Assembly: GCF_035917455.1 (NCBI RefSeq)
Contig: NZ_CP109078.1
Location: 5,998,001 to 6,062,000 of the forward strand
Direction: 5' to 3'
DNA from: Micromonospora sp. NBC_01796
GTDB lineage: Bacteria; Actinomycetota; Actinomycetes; Mycobacteriales; Micromonosporaceae
DNA: 64,000 nt
Of this stretch, positions 34,630 through 42,569 are shown piece by piece (the first letter of the stretch is position 1; the number at the start of each line of letters is the position of its first letter). The position numbers were made by a program, and so were the translations under genes. The notes below the pieces were generated by a model. The model was not told the origin of the DNA and searched no databases. It worked only from the letters and a program-made list of their open reading frames with translations.

Positions 34630-35601
34630 ATGAGAGACCTGGCCGTCCGGCTCGCCGCGCTGGACGCGGACGCGGGTGCCGCGCTCCAGGTCATCGCCTA
34701 CTTCGACAGCCTGGTCGAGGGGCGCGCCGGGCTGCAGAGCATCGTCCGTGGGGCGGCCGTACTGGCCGGCTGCCCGGCAAGGCTGGACGACGACGCCCGC
34801 CGGGTGCACATCAGGATGCTGCCGGACGGGATCGCCGCCCCGCTGCCGGGCCCGGCAGACCCGAGCTGGCCCGGCCAGCCGGTCGGCACGGCAATGCTAC
34901 GGCTGGAACGCTCGGGGACGCCCGGTCCGGTGGACGCGATGGTGCTGGAACGGGCGGCGGGTGCGGCCGGCGCCGTCCTGGAGCGCACCCGCGGCCGGGC
35001 CCCGGCCACCGACCCGGCGGCGGTCGAGCTGGTCGTCGACGCGTCCGCGCCCGCCGACGTACGCCTGCAGGCCGCCCGCCGACTGGGACTGCCCGTGGAC
35101 GGCACCGCGTACGCGGTGGCTCTGGCCTCGGGGGAGTCCCGGCTGGCGGCGGCCGGGACACCCCCACCGCGCACACGGGCCGGGATCGGTCCGACGGTGC
35201 CGCTGCTCGACCTGCCGGAGTCCCACCGGGCGGCCCGGACGGCGTTGCGTTTCGCGGCCGAGGGCACCGACGAGGACCCCGGCGAGACGTTGGTGCACTT
35301 CGAGGAGCTGGGCGGGTTGGCTGTGCTCGCCGCCGTACCCGACCCGGCCGGGGTCCCCGACGTACGGGCGCTGGAGCACGCGGCGGGCGGGGCGTCCTGG
35401 GTCCTGACCACGCTGCACGCGGTGGCGTCGACCATCAGCCTGCGCGCGGCGGCGACCGTGTTACGCCTGCACCATTCGACGCTGCAGGACCGTGTCGGGC
35501 ACGCGGAGCACCTGCTCGGCTGGAACGTGCGCGACCCGCAGGGCCGGTTGCGTCTGCAGTTGGCGCTGGCCCTTCGACGCCTGCACCGCCACCCGTCCTG
35601 A
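34630..35601 (+). CDS. PucR-type helix-turn-helix regulator
   Basis: A 323-aa protein with a C-terminal helix-turn-helix of the PucR/CdaR type (about residues 272-318: AATVLRLHHSTLQDRVGHAE, then LLGWNVRDPQGRLRLQLAL). The N-terminal two thirds resemble the GGDEF-like/GAF-like sensor region of the family but are shortened. It is co-transcribed with the esterase, which is a probable target through the tandem palindromes at 33526-33558. Confidence 0.82.
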   Translation: MRDLAVRLAALDADAGAALQVIAYFDSLVEGRAGLQSIVRGAAVLAGCPARLDDDARRVHIRMLPDGIAAPLPGPADPSWPGQPVGTAMLRLERSGTPGPVDAMVLERAAGAAGAVLERTRGRAPATDPAAVELVVDASAPADVRLQAARRLGLPVDGTAYAVALASGESRLAAAGTPPPRTRAGIGPTVPLLDLPESHRAARTALRFAAEGTDEDPGETLVHFEELGGLAVLAAVPDPAGVPDVRALEHAAGGASWVLTTLHAVASTISLRAAATVLRLHHSTLQDRVGHAEHLLGWNVRDPQGRLRLQLALALRRLHRHPS

Positions 35602-35819
35602 CGAGGCCTCCCTGGTGCCGGTGCCTGCCCGCTCCGGGTTGTGCCGCCCGCTGCGGGTGGTGTTGGTCGGTGTCGGTCAGGTAGCCGACGAGGACCGAGC
35701 CGGATCCCAGCCCGATCTCCAGGCAGTCCAGGGCGTGTTCCCACGAGGCCCGCGGCTCACGAGCGCCACCCCACGGTCAAGGAATTGAAGATCAAATTAA
35801 GAAAATCAAGATTCGTACG
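35602..35819. other. intergenic stretch with a possible gene remnant
   Basis: No intact gene. On the minus strand around 35677-35760 one frame reads WEHALDCLEIGLGSGSVLVG, which resembles a methyltransferase SAM-binding motif, but it lacks a start, any downstream domain and a ribosome site. The right end (35775-35819) turns AT-rich towards the promoter of the DUF2089 gene. Confidence 0.35.
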
Positions 35820-35848
35820 TTGACACCTTCAAAAACTCAAGATACAAA
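35820..35848 (+). promoter_or_regulatory. housekeeping-type promoter of the DUF2089 operon
   Basis: TTGACA (35820-35825), a 17-nt spacer, then TACAAA (35843-35848), close to the principal-sigma consensus. It lies in an AT-rich block containing repeated ATCAA elements (35790-35812) that could be regulator sites. Confidence 0.7.
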
Positions 35849-35884
35849 TGATGCAGACGCGTCATCGAGAGCAAGGAGTCGAGG

Positions 35885-36247
35885 GTGGACTGGCAGGAGC
35901 TGACGGACCTGACGCGCGGACAGCCGTTCGTGGTCGAGCGGGTCCGCCTCGCCGGCAGCGGGGTCGTGGTCGAGGGTCAGTTCGAGCCGCCGCCGTTGGC
36001 GCAGCTCGGCGTCGACGACCAGGTGTTCGTTGCCGCGTTCGTACGGTCGCACGGCTCGATCAAGGAGATGGAGCGGATCTTCGGGGTGAGCTACCCGACG
36101 ATCAAGGCGCGGCTGAACCGGATCACCGAGCACTTCGACTTCGTCGACACCGACCCGGCGCCCACCGGGGCCGACGTCGTCGACCGCCTGCGGCGGGGGG
36201 AGATCAGCGTCCAGGAGGCGCTGGACGAGCTGGAGCGGTCCCGATGA
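35885..36247 (+). CDS. DUF2089 family protein
   Basis: A 120-aa protein of the DUF2089 family, probably a DNA-binding regulator. A central helix-turn-helix-like part (GSIKEMERIFGVSYPTIKAR, about residues 57-76) is followed by a short helical end (VVDRLRRGEISVQEALDELE) similar to the start of the third protein of the operon. GTG start at 35885 after AAGGAG. It overlaps the next gene as ATGA. It may autoregulate through the AT-rich repeats upstream. Confidence 0.82.
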   Translation: MDWQELTDLTRGQPFVVERVRLAGSGVVVEGQFEPPPLAQLGVDDQVFVAAFVRSHGSIKEMERIFGVSYPTIKARLNRITEHFDFVDTDPAPTGADVVDRLRRGEISVQEALDELERSR

Positions 36248-36504
36248 TCCCGCAGTTGGTGACGGTGCGCCATCGCCGTTCCGACGGCCGTTGGCTGCGG
36301 CTCTACGTCCCCGTCCTGCCGGTGCTGCTGGTGCTGTCACCGCTGCTGCTGCTCGCCGTGCTGGCCGGACTGGTCGCCTGCCTCGTCTTCCGGGTGAGCC
36401 CGTCGGGCGCGGTGCGCGGCGTCGGGCAACTGCTGTGGGCGCTGCCCGGCACCCGGTTCGAGATCGAGGACGGTCACCTGGCCGTGCTGGCAAGCATCAG
36501 ATGA
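36244..36504 (+). CDS. small membrane protein of the DUF2089 operon
   Basis: An 86-aa protein. The ATG overlaps the DUF2089 stop as ATGA. A long hydrophobic segment of Leu/Val (about residues 22-50, enough for one or two helices) is followed by a short soluble tail (GTRFEIEDGHLAVLASIR). No named family. The gene order DUF2089 / membrane protein / SHOCT-like protein suggests an envelope-related module; this is inference. Its stop codon lies at the first base pairs of a 67-bp tandem repeat. Confidence 0.72.
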   Translation: MIPQLVTVRHRRSDGRWLRLYVPVLPVLLVLSPLLLLAVLAGLVACLVFRVSPSGAVRGVGQLLWALPGTRFEIEDGHLAVLASIR

Positions 36505-36635
36505 GATCAGAAAGTGAGGAGCAACAATGAACGAGCAGCGGCGCCAGGTCCTGCAGATGCTGGCCGAGTGAGATCAGAAAGTGAGGAGCAACAATGAACG
36601 AGCAGCGGCGCCAGGTCCTGCAGATGCTGGCCGAG
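36502..36635 (+). repeat. perfect 67-bp tandem duplication
   Basis: 36502-36568 and 36569-36635 are identical over 67 bp. The unit contains the stop of the membrane protein gene, the ribosome site GTGAGGAG and the first 14 codons of the SHOCT-like gene. Because 67 is not a multiple of 3, the first copy forms a terminated 14-codon frame and the second leads into the intact gene. Confidence 0.95.
36527..36571 (+). pseudogene. truncated duplicate start of the SHOCT-like gene
   Basis: The first repeat copy encodes MNEQRRQVLQMLAE followed by TGA created exactly at the repeat junction. It keeps a functional ribosome site, so a 14-residue peptide could be made before re-initiation at 36594. Confidence 0.8.
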
Positions 36636-37025
36636 GGCAAGATCTCCGCGGATGAGGCCGAGCGGCTGATCGACGCCCTCGGACGGGAACGACCCGAGTC
36701 CCCGCCGGGAACCGCGCCCGGCCCGAAAGCTCGACCCAAGTACCTGCGGGTGGTGGTGAACTCGGAGGACGACCTCGGCGGCGACGGGCCCAGCCGGGTC
36801 AACGTCCGGGTTCCGCTGCAACTGCTGCGCGCCGGGGTCCGGCTCACCAGCCTCATCCCTCCGCAGGCACTGGCCCAGGTGAACACGAAGCTGCACGAGT
36901 CGGGGGTGCCGATCGACCTCACCCAGCTCAAGCCGCAGCACATCGAGGACCTCATCGAGCAGCTCGACGACGTCACCATCGACGTCGACCAGCCGGACAC
37001 CAAGGTGCAGGTGTTCTGCGAGTGA
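36594..37025 (+). CDS. SHOCT-like (YvlB N-terminal type) protein
   Basis: A 143-aa soluble protein. The N-terminal RRQVLQMLAEGKISADEAER (residues 4-23) is the SHOCT-like helical hairpin found at the start of YvlB/LiaX-type envelope-stress proteins. The remainder (LRVVVNSEDD... VNVRVPLQLLRAGVRL) matches the linker and strand pattern of that group, without the large adhesin-like beta domain. It is the last gene of the DUF2089 operon, ended by a hairpin, and its start lies in the second copy of the tandem duplication. The function is probably regulatory in envelope stress, inferred from the family. Confidence 0.8.
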   Translation: MNEQRRQVLQMLAEGKISADEAERLIDALGRERPESPPGTAPGPKARPKYLRVVVNSEDDLGGDGPSRVNVRVPLQLLRAGVRLTSLIPPQALAQVNTKLHESGVPIDLTQLKPQHIEDLIEQLDDVTIDVDQPDTKVQVFCE

Positions 37026-37030
37026 CACCA

Positions 37031-37080
37031 CCACCCCACCGGCTGTCCACTCCGACCACGGGGGTCGGCTGGTGGGGCGG
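37031..37080 (+). terminator. hairpin terminator of the DUF2089 operon
   Basis: Arms 37031-37043 and 37068-37080 pair with two mismatches, and a second small stem (CCGAC/GTCGG) forms inside. It starts 6 nt after the stop codon. Confidence 0.6.
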
Positions 37081-37248
37081 TCGCGGCGAAGGCCGACTTC
37101 AAGCACACCCAGGATAGCTCCGGCGGTCCGTGACGGACCCAGTCATCCGGGCATGTCGATGTACGCGCATGAACTCATGCGCCGCCGGGTACGGCGCTCC
37201 GGTTACCAACCCGGACGGTACGAACCGGGTGAACATTGGTCGGGTCTG

Positions 37249-37881
37249 TCATTCGACGGTGACCGAGGCGCTGACGGGCTGTCTGAGGATGGTGCGGAGC
37301 CTCTCGGGTGCGACCTTGCGGGCGTCGCTGAGATAGATCTCGTGGTGTTTGCCGACCATCCGCAGCCCGTTGTCCGGGACGAACTCGTGGTGCATCCGGG
37401 CCAGCACGTCGGCCTCGTTGTCGTAGGGGCCGACGTGCAGTGTCTGCACGCACCGGCCCTCGGCGAGCCAGCCGAGGCGGACCTCGTCCAGGCGTCGTGG
37501 GCGGGCCTTGACCGAGATCTGTGCGGTCGCGTTCGTGAGCATGTCCTGGTCGATCCAGTCCGGGGTCATGATCATCAGTGTCCAGTCCCACCGGGACTTG
37601 TCCCGGGAGGCCGTGAACGTGTCCATGTCGTCGGCCCACCACAGGCCCTCCAGCGGCATGACGGTGTAATCACGTCCGAGGGTCTGCTTGCTGGCGAACT
37701 TCAACCGGTACGCCAGCGGGTAGAGCGCCTCGGTCGCCTGGGTGAAGGCCGGGCTGGTATTGGGATCGCCGTGCCCGTCGATCATGAGGTACTGCAGGTC
37801 GGGCACGTCCACGATGGAGAACTGACCGCTTTTCGCGCGGTAGGCGTCGATCTCCTTCTTGAAGTCAACCTTGCTCGTCAT
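37249..37881 (-). CDS. GyrI-like small-molecule-binding protein
   Basis: A 210-aa cytosolic protein of the GyrI-like/AraC effector-binding superfamily, without a DNA-binding domain. The start MTSKVDFKKEIDAYRAKSGQ and the later HVGPYDNEADVLARMHHEFV are typical of the YdhR/GyrI-like group in actinobacteria. Such proteins bind, and in some cases hydrolyse, small cyclic or cationic compounds. It is convergent with the DUF2089 operon; the ligand is unknown. Confidence 0.8.
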   Translation of the reverse strand: MTSKVDFKKEIDAYRAKSGQFSIVDVPDLQYLMIDGHGDPNTSPAFTQATEALYPLAYRLKFASKQTLGRDYTVMPLEGLWWADDMDTFTASRDKSRWDWTLMIMTPDWIDQDMLTNATAQISVKARPRRLDEVRLGWLAEGRCVQTLHVGPYDNEADVLARMHHEFVPDNGLRMVGKHHEIYLSDARKVAPERLRTILRQPVSASVTVE

Positions 37882-38149
37882 CGGGCACCTGGGCTCGCGC
37901 CGCGAGCCACGACCTTTCCGCCTCCGAGAGGCTCAGGGGTGGGAGAGACCTCGGGTGCTGGCAACGGTAGGGGGCTTGTGTCGACCCGCCCTCCTCGGGG
38001 TGGCGGTACGGCTACCTGTTCCTGTGCCAGATCATGCTGCTGACCGGCCGTTATGGGCAACGTCGCAGTTTGTGTCGGGCGGACCGGGGGTAGCGCTCTT
38101 CCTGACCGTCGTCCATCGGGACCGGCGGCGGGGAAGTGTCGGGGGCGGG

Positions 38150-39223
38150 ATGCCGGCGTTGGACGGGCGGTACCGCCTCGATCAGCGGATCGGGGCAGGG
38201 GGCATGTCGGAGGTCTGGCATGCCCATGACGAGGTGCTCGATCGGCCGGTCGCGGTCAAGCTCATCACCCTGCCGTACGCCGATCCGGCGGCCGGCCTGG
38301 TGGTCGTGGACCAGGCGCGGACGGAGGCCCGCGCCGCAGCCCGGCTGGCTCATCCCAACATCGCGAGCGTGCATGACTTCGGTCTGGTACCCCTGCCGGA
38401 CGGCCAGCAGGCGCCGTACATCGTGATGGAACTCGTGGAGGGTGAGACGCTGGCCGTGCACCTGCGGTCCGGGGCGCTGGACTGGCAGATCGCGGTCCGG
38501 GTCTGCGCGGAGGCGGCCGCCGCGTTGGCCGCGGCCCATCAGGGCGGCATCGTGCACCGGGACGTCAAACCGGCCAACATCGTGCTCACCCCGGCCGGGG
38601 TGAAGGTCCTCGACTTCGGCATCGCCGCACTGGTCGGCGAGCGTGATTCGGCGGCCGGGGGCGAGGTGGTGGGCACTCCGGCGTTCGTCGCCCCGGAACG
38701 GCTCGACGGGGTCGCCGCCAGCCCGGCCACCGACGTGTACGCCGTCGGCGTGCTGCTCTATCTCAGCCTGGCCGGACGGCTCCCGTGGCCGGTACACACG
38801 GAACCCGACCGGCCGTTGTCCCACGTGTCCCGGCCACCGGATCCGCTGCCGCCGGTCGCGGGTCTGCCCGCCGACGTGGCCGAGCTGTGTCTGCGTTGCC
38901 TGAGTGCCGATCCCGCCGACCGGCCGACGAGCGTCGCCATGGCACTGCTGCTGGCCGAGGCGGTGCAGACACAGGTGTACGTGCCGATCGGCATCCTGCC
39001 GTCACCCTCCCGTCCGCCCGCCCCGGCACCCCGACAGCACGTGCAGGGTGATGATCCGGCGCTGGACGAGGTGACGGACGTGGCGGCCGTCGAGTCGTTC
39101 CCGCAGCCGCGATACGACGGCGAGCGCGGTTCGACCGGCGACGGGCCGGGACCCGCGCGGCCCGTACCGGCTTCGGCGAGGTCCGACTCCCAACTCCTGC
39201 GTCCGGGTCGGCACCGCGCCTGA
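38150..39223 (+). CDS. soluble Hanks-type serine/threonine protein kinase
   Basis: A 357-aa kinase. Residues about 5-265 form the kinase domain: glycine loop GAGGMSEVWHA, Lys in VAVKLI, catalytic HRDVKPAN (136-143, Asp138), DFG as LDFGIAAL, and the activation end TPAFVAPE. The C-terminal 90 residues are Pro-rich and disordered, with no transmembrane helix or PASTA repeats, so it is cytosolic. The ATG at 38150 is chosen because the kinase domain begins immediately (MPALDGRYRLDQRIG). No linked substrate gene is evident. Confidence 0.9.
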   Translation: MPALDGRYRLDQRIGAGGMSEVWHAHDEVLDRPVAVKLITLPYADPAAGLVVVDQARTEARAAARLAHPNIASVHDFGLVPLPDGQQAPYIVMELVEGETLAVHLRSGALDWQIAVRVCAEAAAALAAAHQGGIVHRDVKPANIVLTPAGVKVLDFGIAALVGERDSAAGGEVVGTPAFVAPERLDGVAASPATDVYAVGVLLYLSLAGRLPWPVHTEPDRPLSHVSRPPDPLPPVAGLPADVAELCLRCLSADPADRPTSVAMALLLAEAVQTQVYVPIGILPSPSRPPAPAPRQHVQGDDPALDEVTDVAAVESFPQPRYDGERGSTGDGPGPARPVPASARSDSQLLRPGRHRA

Positions 39224-39368
39224 TTCCGCACGCGCCTGGGCTGTGGCGCAGGTACCGGCGGATCACGGCACCGATCACGTCAGGCCCGAACCCGAGACCC
39301 AAGTATGCGGGGATGCATATCTCGTAGCGAATGGAGAGGGTCGGCGGACCCGCCCGTACGGCGGCGTT

Positions 39369-39974
39369 CTACCCGTTTTTCCGGCGCGCGACCTTCGGCG
39401 ACACGTTCGCGGCGAGACTGGTCAGGGCTGCTCGTATCGCGTCGAAGGGAGCCGGGCTGTGCAGCGCACGAGCGGTGATCATTGCTCCTTCGACACCGGC
39501 GATCACCGCGTCGGCCAGTACGCGTGCGGCCGTCCGGTCGATGTCGAGGACGACGAAGTGGAACGCGAGCCGGTCGATCATCTGCGTGAACGTTCGGCGG
39601 CTCGTCTCACCCACGTCGGTCGACTCCCGGGCGGCTCCGTCGATCACCAGCGGCGCGATTCCGCAGCCCCGGGCGTAGTCGCTGGCTACCATGCCTTCGC
39701 GGGCCAGGTCTACGTACCCCTCGACGAGCTCGGCGGCAGAGTTGGCCCGTTCGGCGGCCTGGTCGATGATGAGGACCTGGTCGTGGGCATGCGCCTCGGC
39801 CGCCGCCATCGCCAACTGGGTCTTGCCGCCGGGGAAGTGGAAGTACACCGAGCCGCGTGGCGCTTCGCTGAGCTTGAGCACGTCGGAGAAGGCCGTCGCT
39901 TCGTAACCGCGCTGCCGGATCAGCTGCTTGGCCGCCTCCACCATCCTCTGCTTGGCATCCGATCGGCGCGCCAC
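39369..39974 (-). CDS. TetR-family regulator (LmrA/YxaF type)
   Basis: A 201-aa repressor. The N-terminal helix-turn-helix (QRGYEATAFSDVLKLSEAPR, then GSVYFHFPGGKTQLA) has the GGK(E/T)-type insertion seen in LmrA/YxaF-like proteins, and the C-terminal domain matches that subgroup (DYARGCGIAPLVIDGAA). It is divergent from the tautomerase fusion gene, which is its probable target. The 136-bp intergenic region contains imperfect TATG/CATA repeats near 40019-40041. Confidence 0.87.
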   Translation of the reverse strand: MARRSDAKQRMVEAAKQLIRQRGYEATAFSDVLKLSEAPRGSVYFHFPGGKTQLAMAAAEAHAHDQVLIIDQAAERANSAAELVEGYVDLAREGMVASDYARGCGIAPLVIDGAARESTDVGETSRRTFTQMIDRLAFHFVVLDIDRTAARVLADAVIAGVEGAMITARALHSPAPFDAIRAALTSLAANVSPKVARRKNG

Positions 39975-40110
39975 GGTCGCACCCGCCTTCCCTCATCCGA
40001 CTCCATGCTCCCAGAACAGTATGTATGATGACCTGCATAGTTACAAGTGCTTGGCAAGAATTCCAGGAGCCCGGGCGCCGCCAGGGCCACCGGATCGGAG
40101 AGGACCGCGC

Positions 40111-40935
40111 ATGCCCTTCGTCAACATTTCCCTGGCCCGAGGCAAGTCGGAGCAGTACCTCGCCACCGTCTCGCGGACGGTGCACGATGCGCTGGTCGCC
40201 GAACTGAAGATGAAACCCGATGACAGCTTCCAGCTCGTCCACCAGCGCGACCCCGGCGAGATGATCTTCAACCGCGACTTCCGCGGCGGCCCGCGCTCCG
40301 ATGACTGGATCGTCTTCACGATCACCGATGGCCTGGATCGTGGTGAGCGGGCCAAGCGCAGGTTCTACGAGACGCTGGTCCGACTGCTCCAGGAACGCAC
40401 TGGCATCAGCCCCGCCGACGTGTTCGTGATGATGACCGTCACGGCCCCGGAAAACTTCTCCTTCGCCGATGGGGTGATCGGGACCGACATCCTGGCTGCC
40501 GAGGCGCTCGACGCGGCGGCAACGGCCCCGAGCGCCCATGATGCGTACACAAGGGCCGAACTGGCGTACGCCGTCACCCGGCTGTTCCGGAACCGTGACC
40601 GCCACATTCTGCCGATGCTGCGCGACGACGTCGTCCTCACCGTGCCCACCACGCTGTCCTACGGTGGTAAGTTCACTGGTCGCGCGGCCTTCGACGACTT
40701 CTTCTCGAAGATCCCGGGCGGCGGAACCGTATGGGAGTCGTTTGCCAGCGTCGTCGACGAGGTCATCGCCTCCGACGACCACATCATCGCCCGGCTCACC
40801 AACACGGCCGTGCCCAAGGCGACCGGCAAGACGGTGGTTTTCCAGAACCTCTGGTTCTTCGAGGTCGCGGACGGCCGCATCGTCAGCGTCCAGCTCTACG
40901 CCGACACCGCCGCGACCAGCGGCGGGGCGAGTTGA
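40111..40935 (+). CDS. tautomerase domain fused to a SnoaL-like domain
   Basis: A 274-aa cytosolic fusion. Residues 1-135 are a tautomerase-superfamily domain with the catalytic Pro directly after Met (MPFVNISLARGKS) and the strand QLVHQRDPGEMIFNRDF. Residues about 150-270 are a SnoaL/NTF2-like domain (AVTRLFRNRDRHILPML ... FQNLWFFEVADGRIVSV). The ATG at 40111 is fixed by the GGAGAGGA site and by the need for an N-terminal proline. It is divergent from an LmrA-type TetR gene. The fusion could link an isomerase step with a hydrolase or cyclase-like step; the substrate is unknown. Confidence 0.85.
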   Translation: MPFVNISLARGKSEQYLATVSRTVHDALVAELKMKPDDSFQLVHQRDPGEMIFNRDFRGGPRSDDWIVFTITDGLDRGERAKRRFYETLVRLLQERTGISPADVFVMMTVTAPENFSFADGVIGTDILAAEALDAAATAPSAHDAYTRAELAYAVTRLFRNRDRHILPMLRDDVVLTVPTTLSYGGKFTGRAAFDDFFSKIPGGGTVWESFASVVDEVIASDDHIIARLTNTAVPKATGKTVVFQNLWFFEVADGRIVSVQLYADTAATSGGAS

Positions 40936-41065
40936 TCGGACCGGTGCCAGGCAGGTGCGGCGCAATCACGTCAAACGAGGCTCCCCATCGATCGAGGGCA
41001 GTGGTCTCCCATGTGCTGGACGAGGTAGTTCCGGTCCCGTGGCCGACCGCCCGGCCCACGCCGGG

Positions 41066-42547
41066 TCAGCCCAGCAGTTGACGCAACTGGTACTTGAGCA
41101 CCTTGCCGGTGCCGCCCCGGGGCAGCACGTCCAGCCGGTGGATCCGTTTCGGCACCTGGTGCGGCTCGAGCCGCTCGGCCAGGAACGCCGTGAGTGCCGC
41201 CTTGTCCAGCGACTCGTCCGCGGCGACGACCGCGGTGACGATCTGCCCGAGTTCGGCGTCGGGTAGCCCGATGACACTCGCCTCGCGTACCGCGGGGTAG
41301 TCGTAGACCGCCGCCTCGACCTCCAGTGACGACACGAGCCTGCCCCCGGTGGTGATGACATCGGTCATCCGGTCGAACAGGAACAGCTCACCGTCGGCCG
41401 TGGCACGTCCGAGGTCACGGGTACGGGTCCAACCGCCGGCGTGTACCTGGGCGTTGAGCGTCTCGTCGAGGTACAGCCGTTTCGGCGCCTCGCAGCGCAG
41501 CCACACCTCACCGAGCTCGCCGGGCGGCACTGGCTCCCCCTGCTCGTCCACCACCCGCATCTCGGTGCCGCGACCGGGACGCCCCACCCACATCGGGCGG
41601 TCCGGGTCCACGTTGCCCAGCATGATCGCCGGCACCGCCTCGGACTGCGCGTACGCGTTGGCGATCGTCGCGTTGGGCATAGCAGCCAGCAGGTCGCGGG
41701 CGATGCGGGGCGGCATGATCGCCGAGGCGTTGCCGATGGTCTTGACCGTGCTGAGGTCGTACCGGTCCTGCGGGCGGATGGCGGCCAGCCGGATCGCGGT
41801 CCAGGGCGTCAGGATGAGCGTCGCGCAGCCGTACGCGGCGAGCAACCGCGCGATTTCCTCCGGATCGTCCGGCGAGCACACGATCAGTGGCGAGGGCGTC
41901 GTGGTGGCGAGCACGGCGACGGTCGTCGCGCTCGACGTGGTGCCCAGCGGCATGGGCGCGAGCAACGGCGCGGGGTCCACGAGCTGCCCGAGCGCGGCCG
42001 ACCCCCGGCCGTAGGTCAGGTTGCCGTGCGGGTTGGTGAACGGCTTCGCCAGTCCGGTGGTGCCGGACGTGTAGAGGATGTCGGAGATGTCCTCGGGCGC
42101 CACGCCGGTGTCGATGGGGCCGGTGTCGCCGCCGTCCAGCTCCGCCACCGTCACCGACCAGCGCCCGGCGGCATCCGGCCACGGCGGCAGCCCGGAGCCG
42201 TGAATCACCCCGACCACCTCGCACTGGTCGAAGCGCCGGTGCAACTCAGCCGTGGACAGGGTGTTGTTGACGTGGACCGCGGTCGCACCGGCCTTGAGCA
42301 CACCGAGGTACGCGGCGGCGTAGTCGATCCAGTCGTCGCCGCCGAAGAGCAACGCCACCCTGGCCCCACGGCCGCTGCCGCCGAGCCGCTCCAGGATCCC
42401 CCGGGCGACGGCGTTGGACCGGCGGTCCCACCGCTCATAGGTCACCGTCGTCTTGCCCCGGACGTTGATCGCCTCCTGCTCCGGCATGAGACCGGCGCGG
42501 TGCCGGAGCAGGTCGGGTACGACGACCGCGGACGTTGGCACACTCAT
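41066..42547 (-). CDS. acyl-CoA synthetase/AMP-forming ligase
   Basis: Adenylate-forming ligase of 493 aa. The P-loop-like motif is ILYTSGTTGLAKPF, the A8-type hinge region is FLFDRMTDVITTGGRLVSS, and the C-terminal catalytic Lys is in LPRGGTGKVLKYQL. It probably activates a carboxylic acid as acyl-AMP and passes it to CoA or an ACP. It is the second gene of the HMGS operon (22-nt gap; ribosome site GAGGAG). In this trans-AT cluster it may supply the starter unit to the first ACP of PKS 1, which has no loading KS. The substrate cannot be read. Confidence 0.88.
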   Translation of the reverse strand: MSVPTSAVVVPDLLRHRAGLMPEQEAINVRGKTTVTYERWDRRSNAVARGILERLGGSGRGARVALLFGGDDWIDYAAAYLGVLKAGATAVHVNNTLSTAELHRRFDQCEVVGVIHGSGLPPWPDAAGRWSVTVAELDGGDTGPIDTGVAPEDISDILYTSGTTGLAKPFTNPHGNLTYGRGSAALGQLVDPAPLLAPMPLGTTSSATTVAVLATTTPSPLIVCSPDDPEEIARLLAAYGCATLILTPWTAIRLAAIRPQDRYDLSTVKTIGNASAIMPPRIARDLLAAMPNATIANAYAQSEAVPAIMLGNVDPDRPMWVGRPGRGTEMRVVDEQGEPVPPGELGEVWLRCEAPKRLYLDETLNAQVHAGGWTRTRDLGRATADGELFLFDRMTDVITTGGRLVSSLEVEAAVYDYPAVREASVIGLPDAELGQIVTAVVAADESLDKAALTAFLAERLEPHQVPKRIHRLDVLPRGGTGKVLKYQLRQLLG

Positions 42548-42569
42548 GGGTTCTCCTCGGATGACGCGC

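Noticed and set aside
35677-35760. Methyltransferase-like motif on the minus strand
   Set aside because: Only a short stretch (CLEIGLGSGSVLVG) with no start or further domain; at most a relic.
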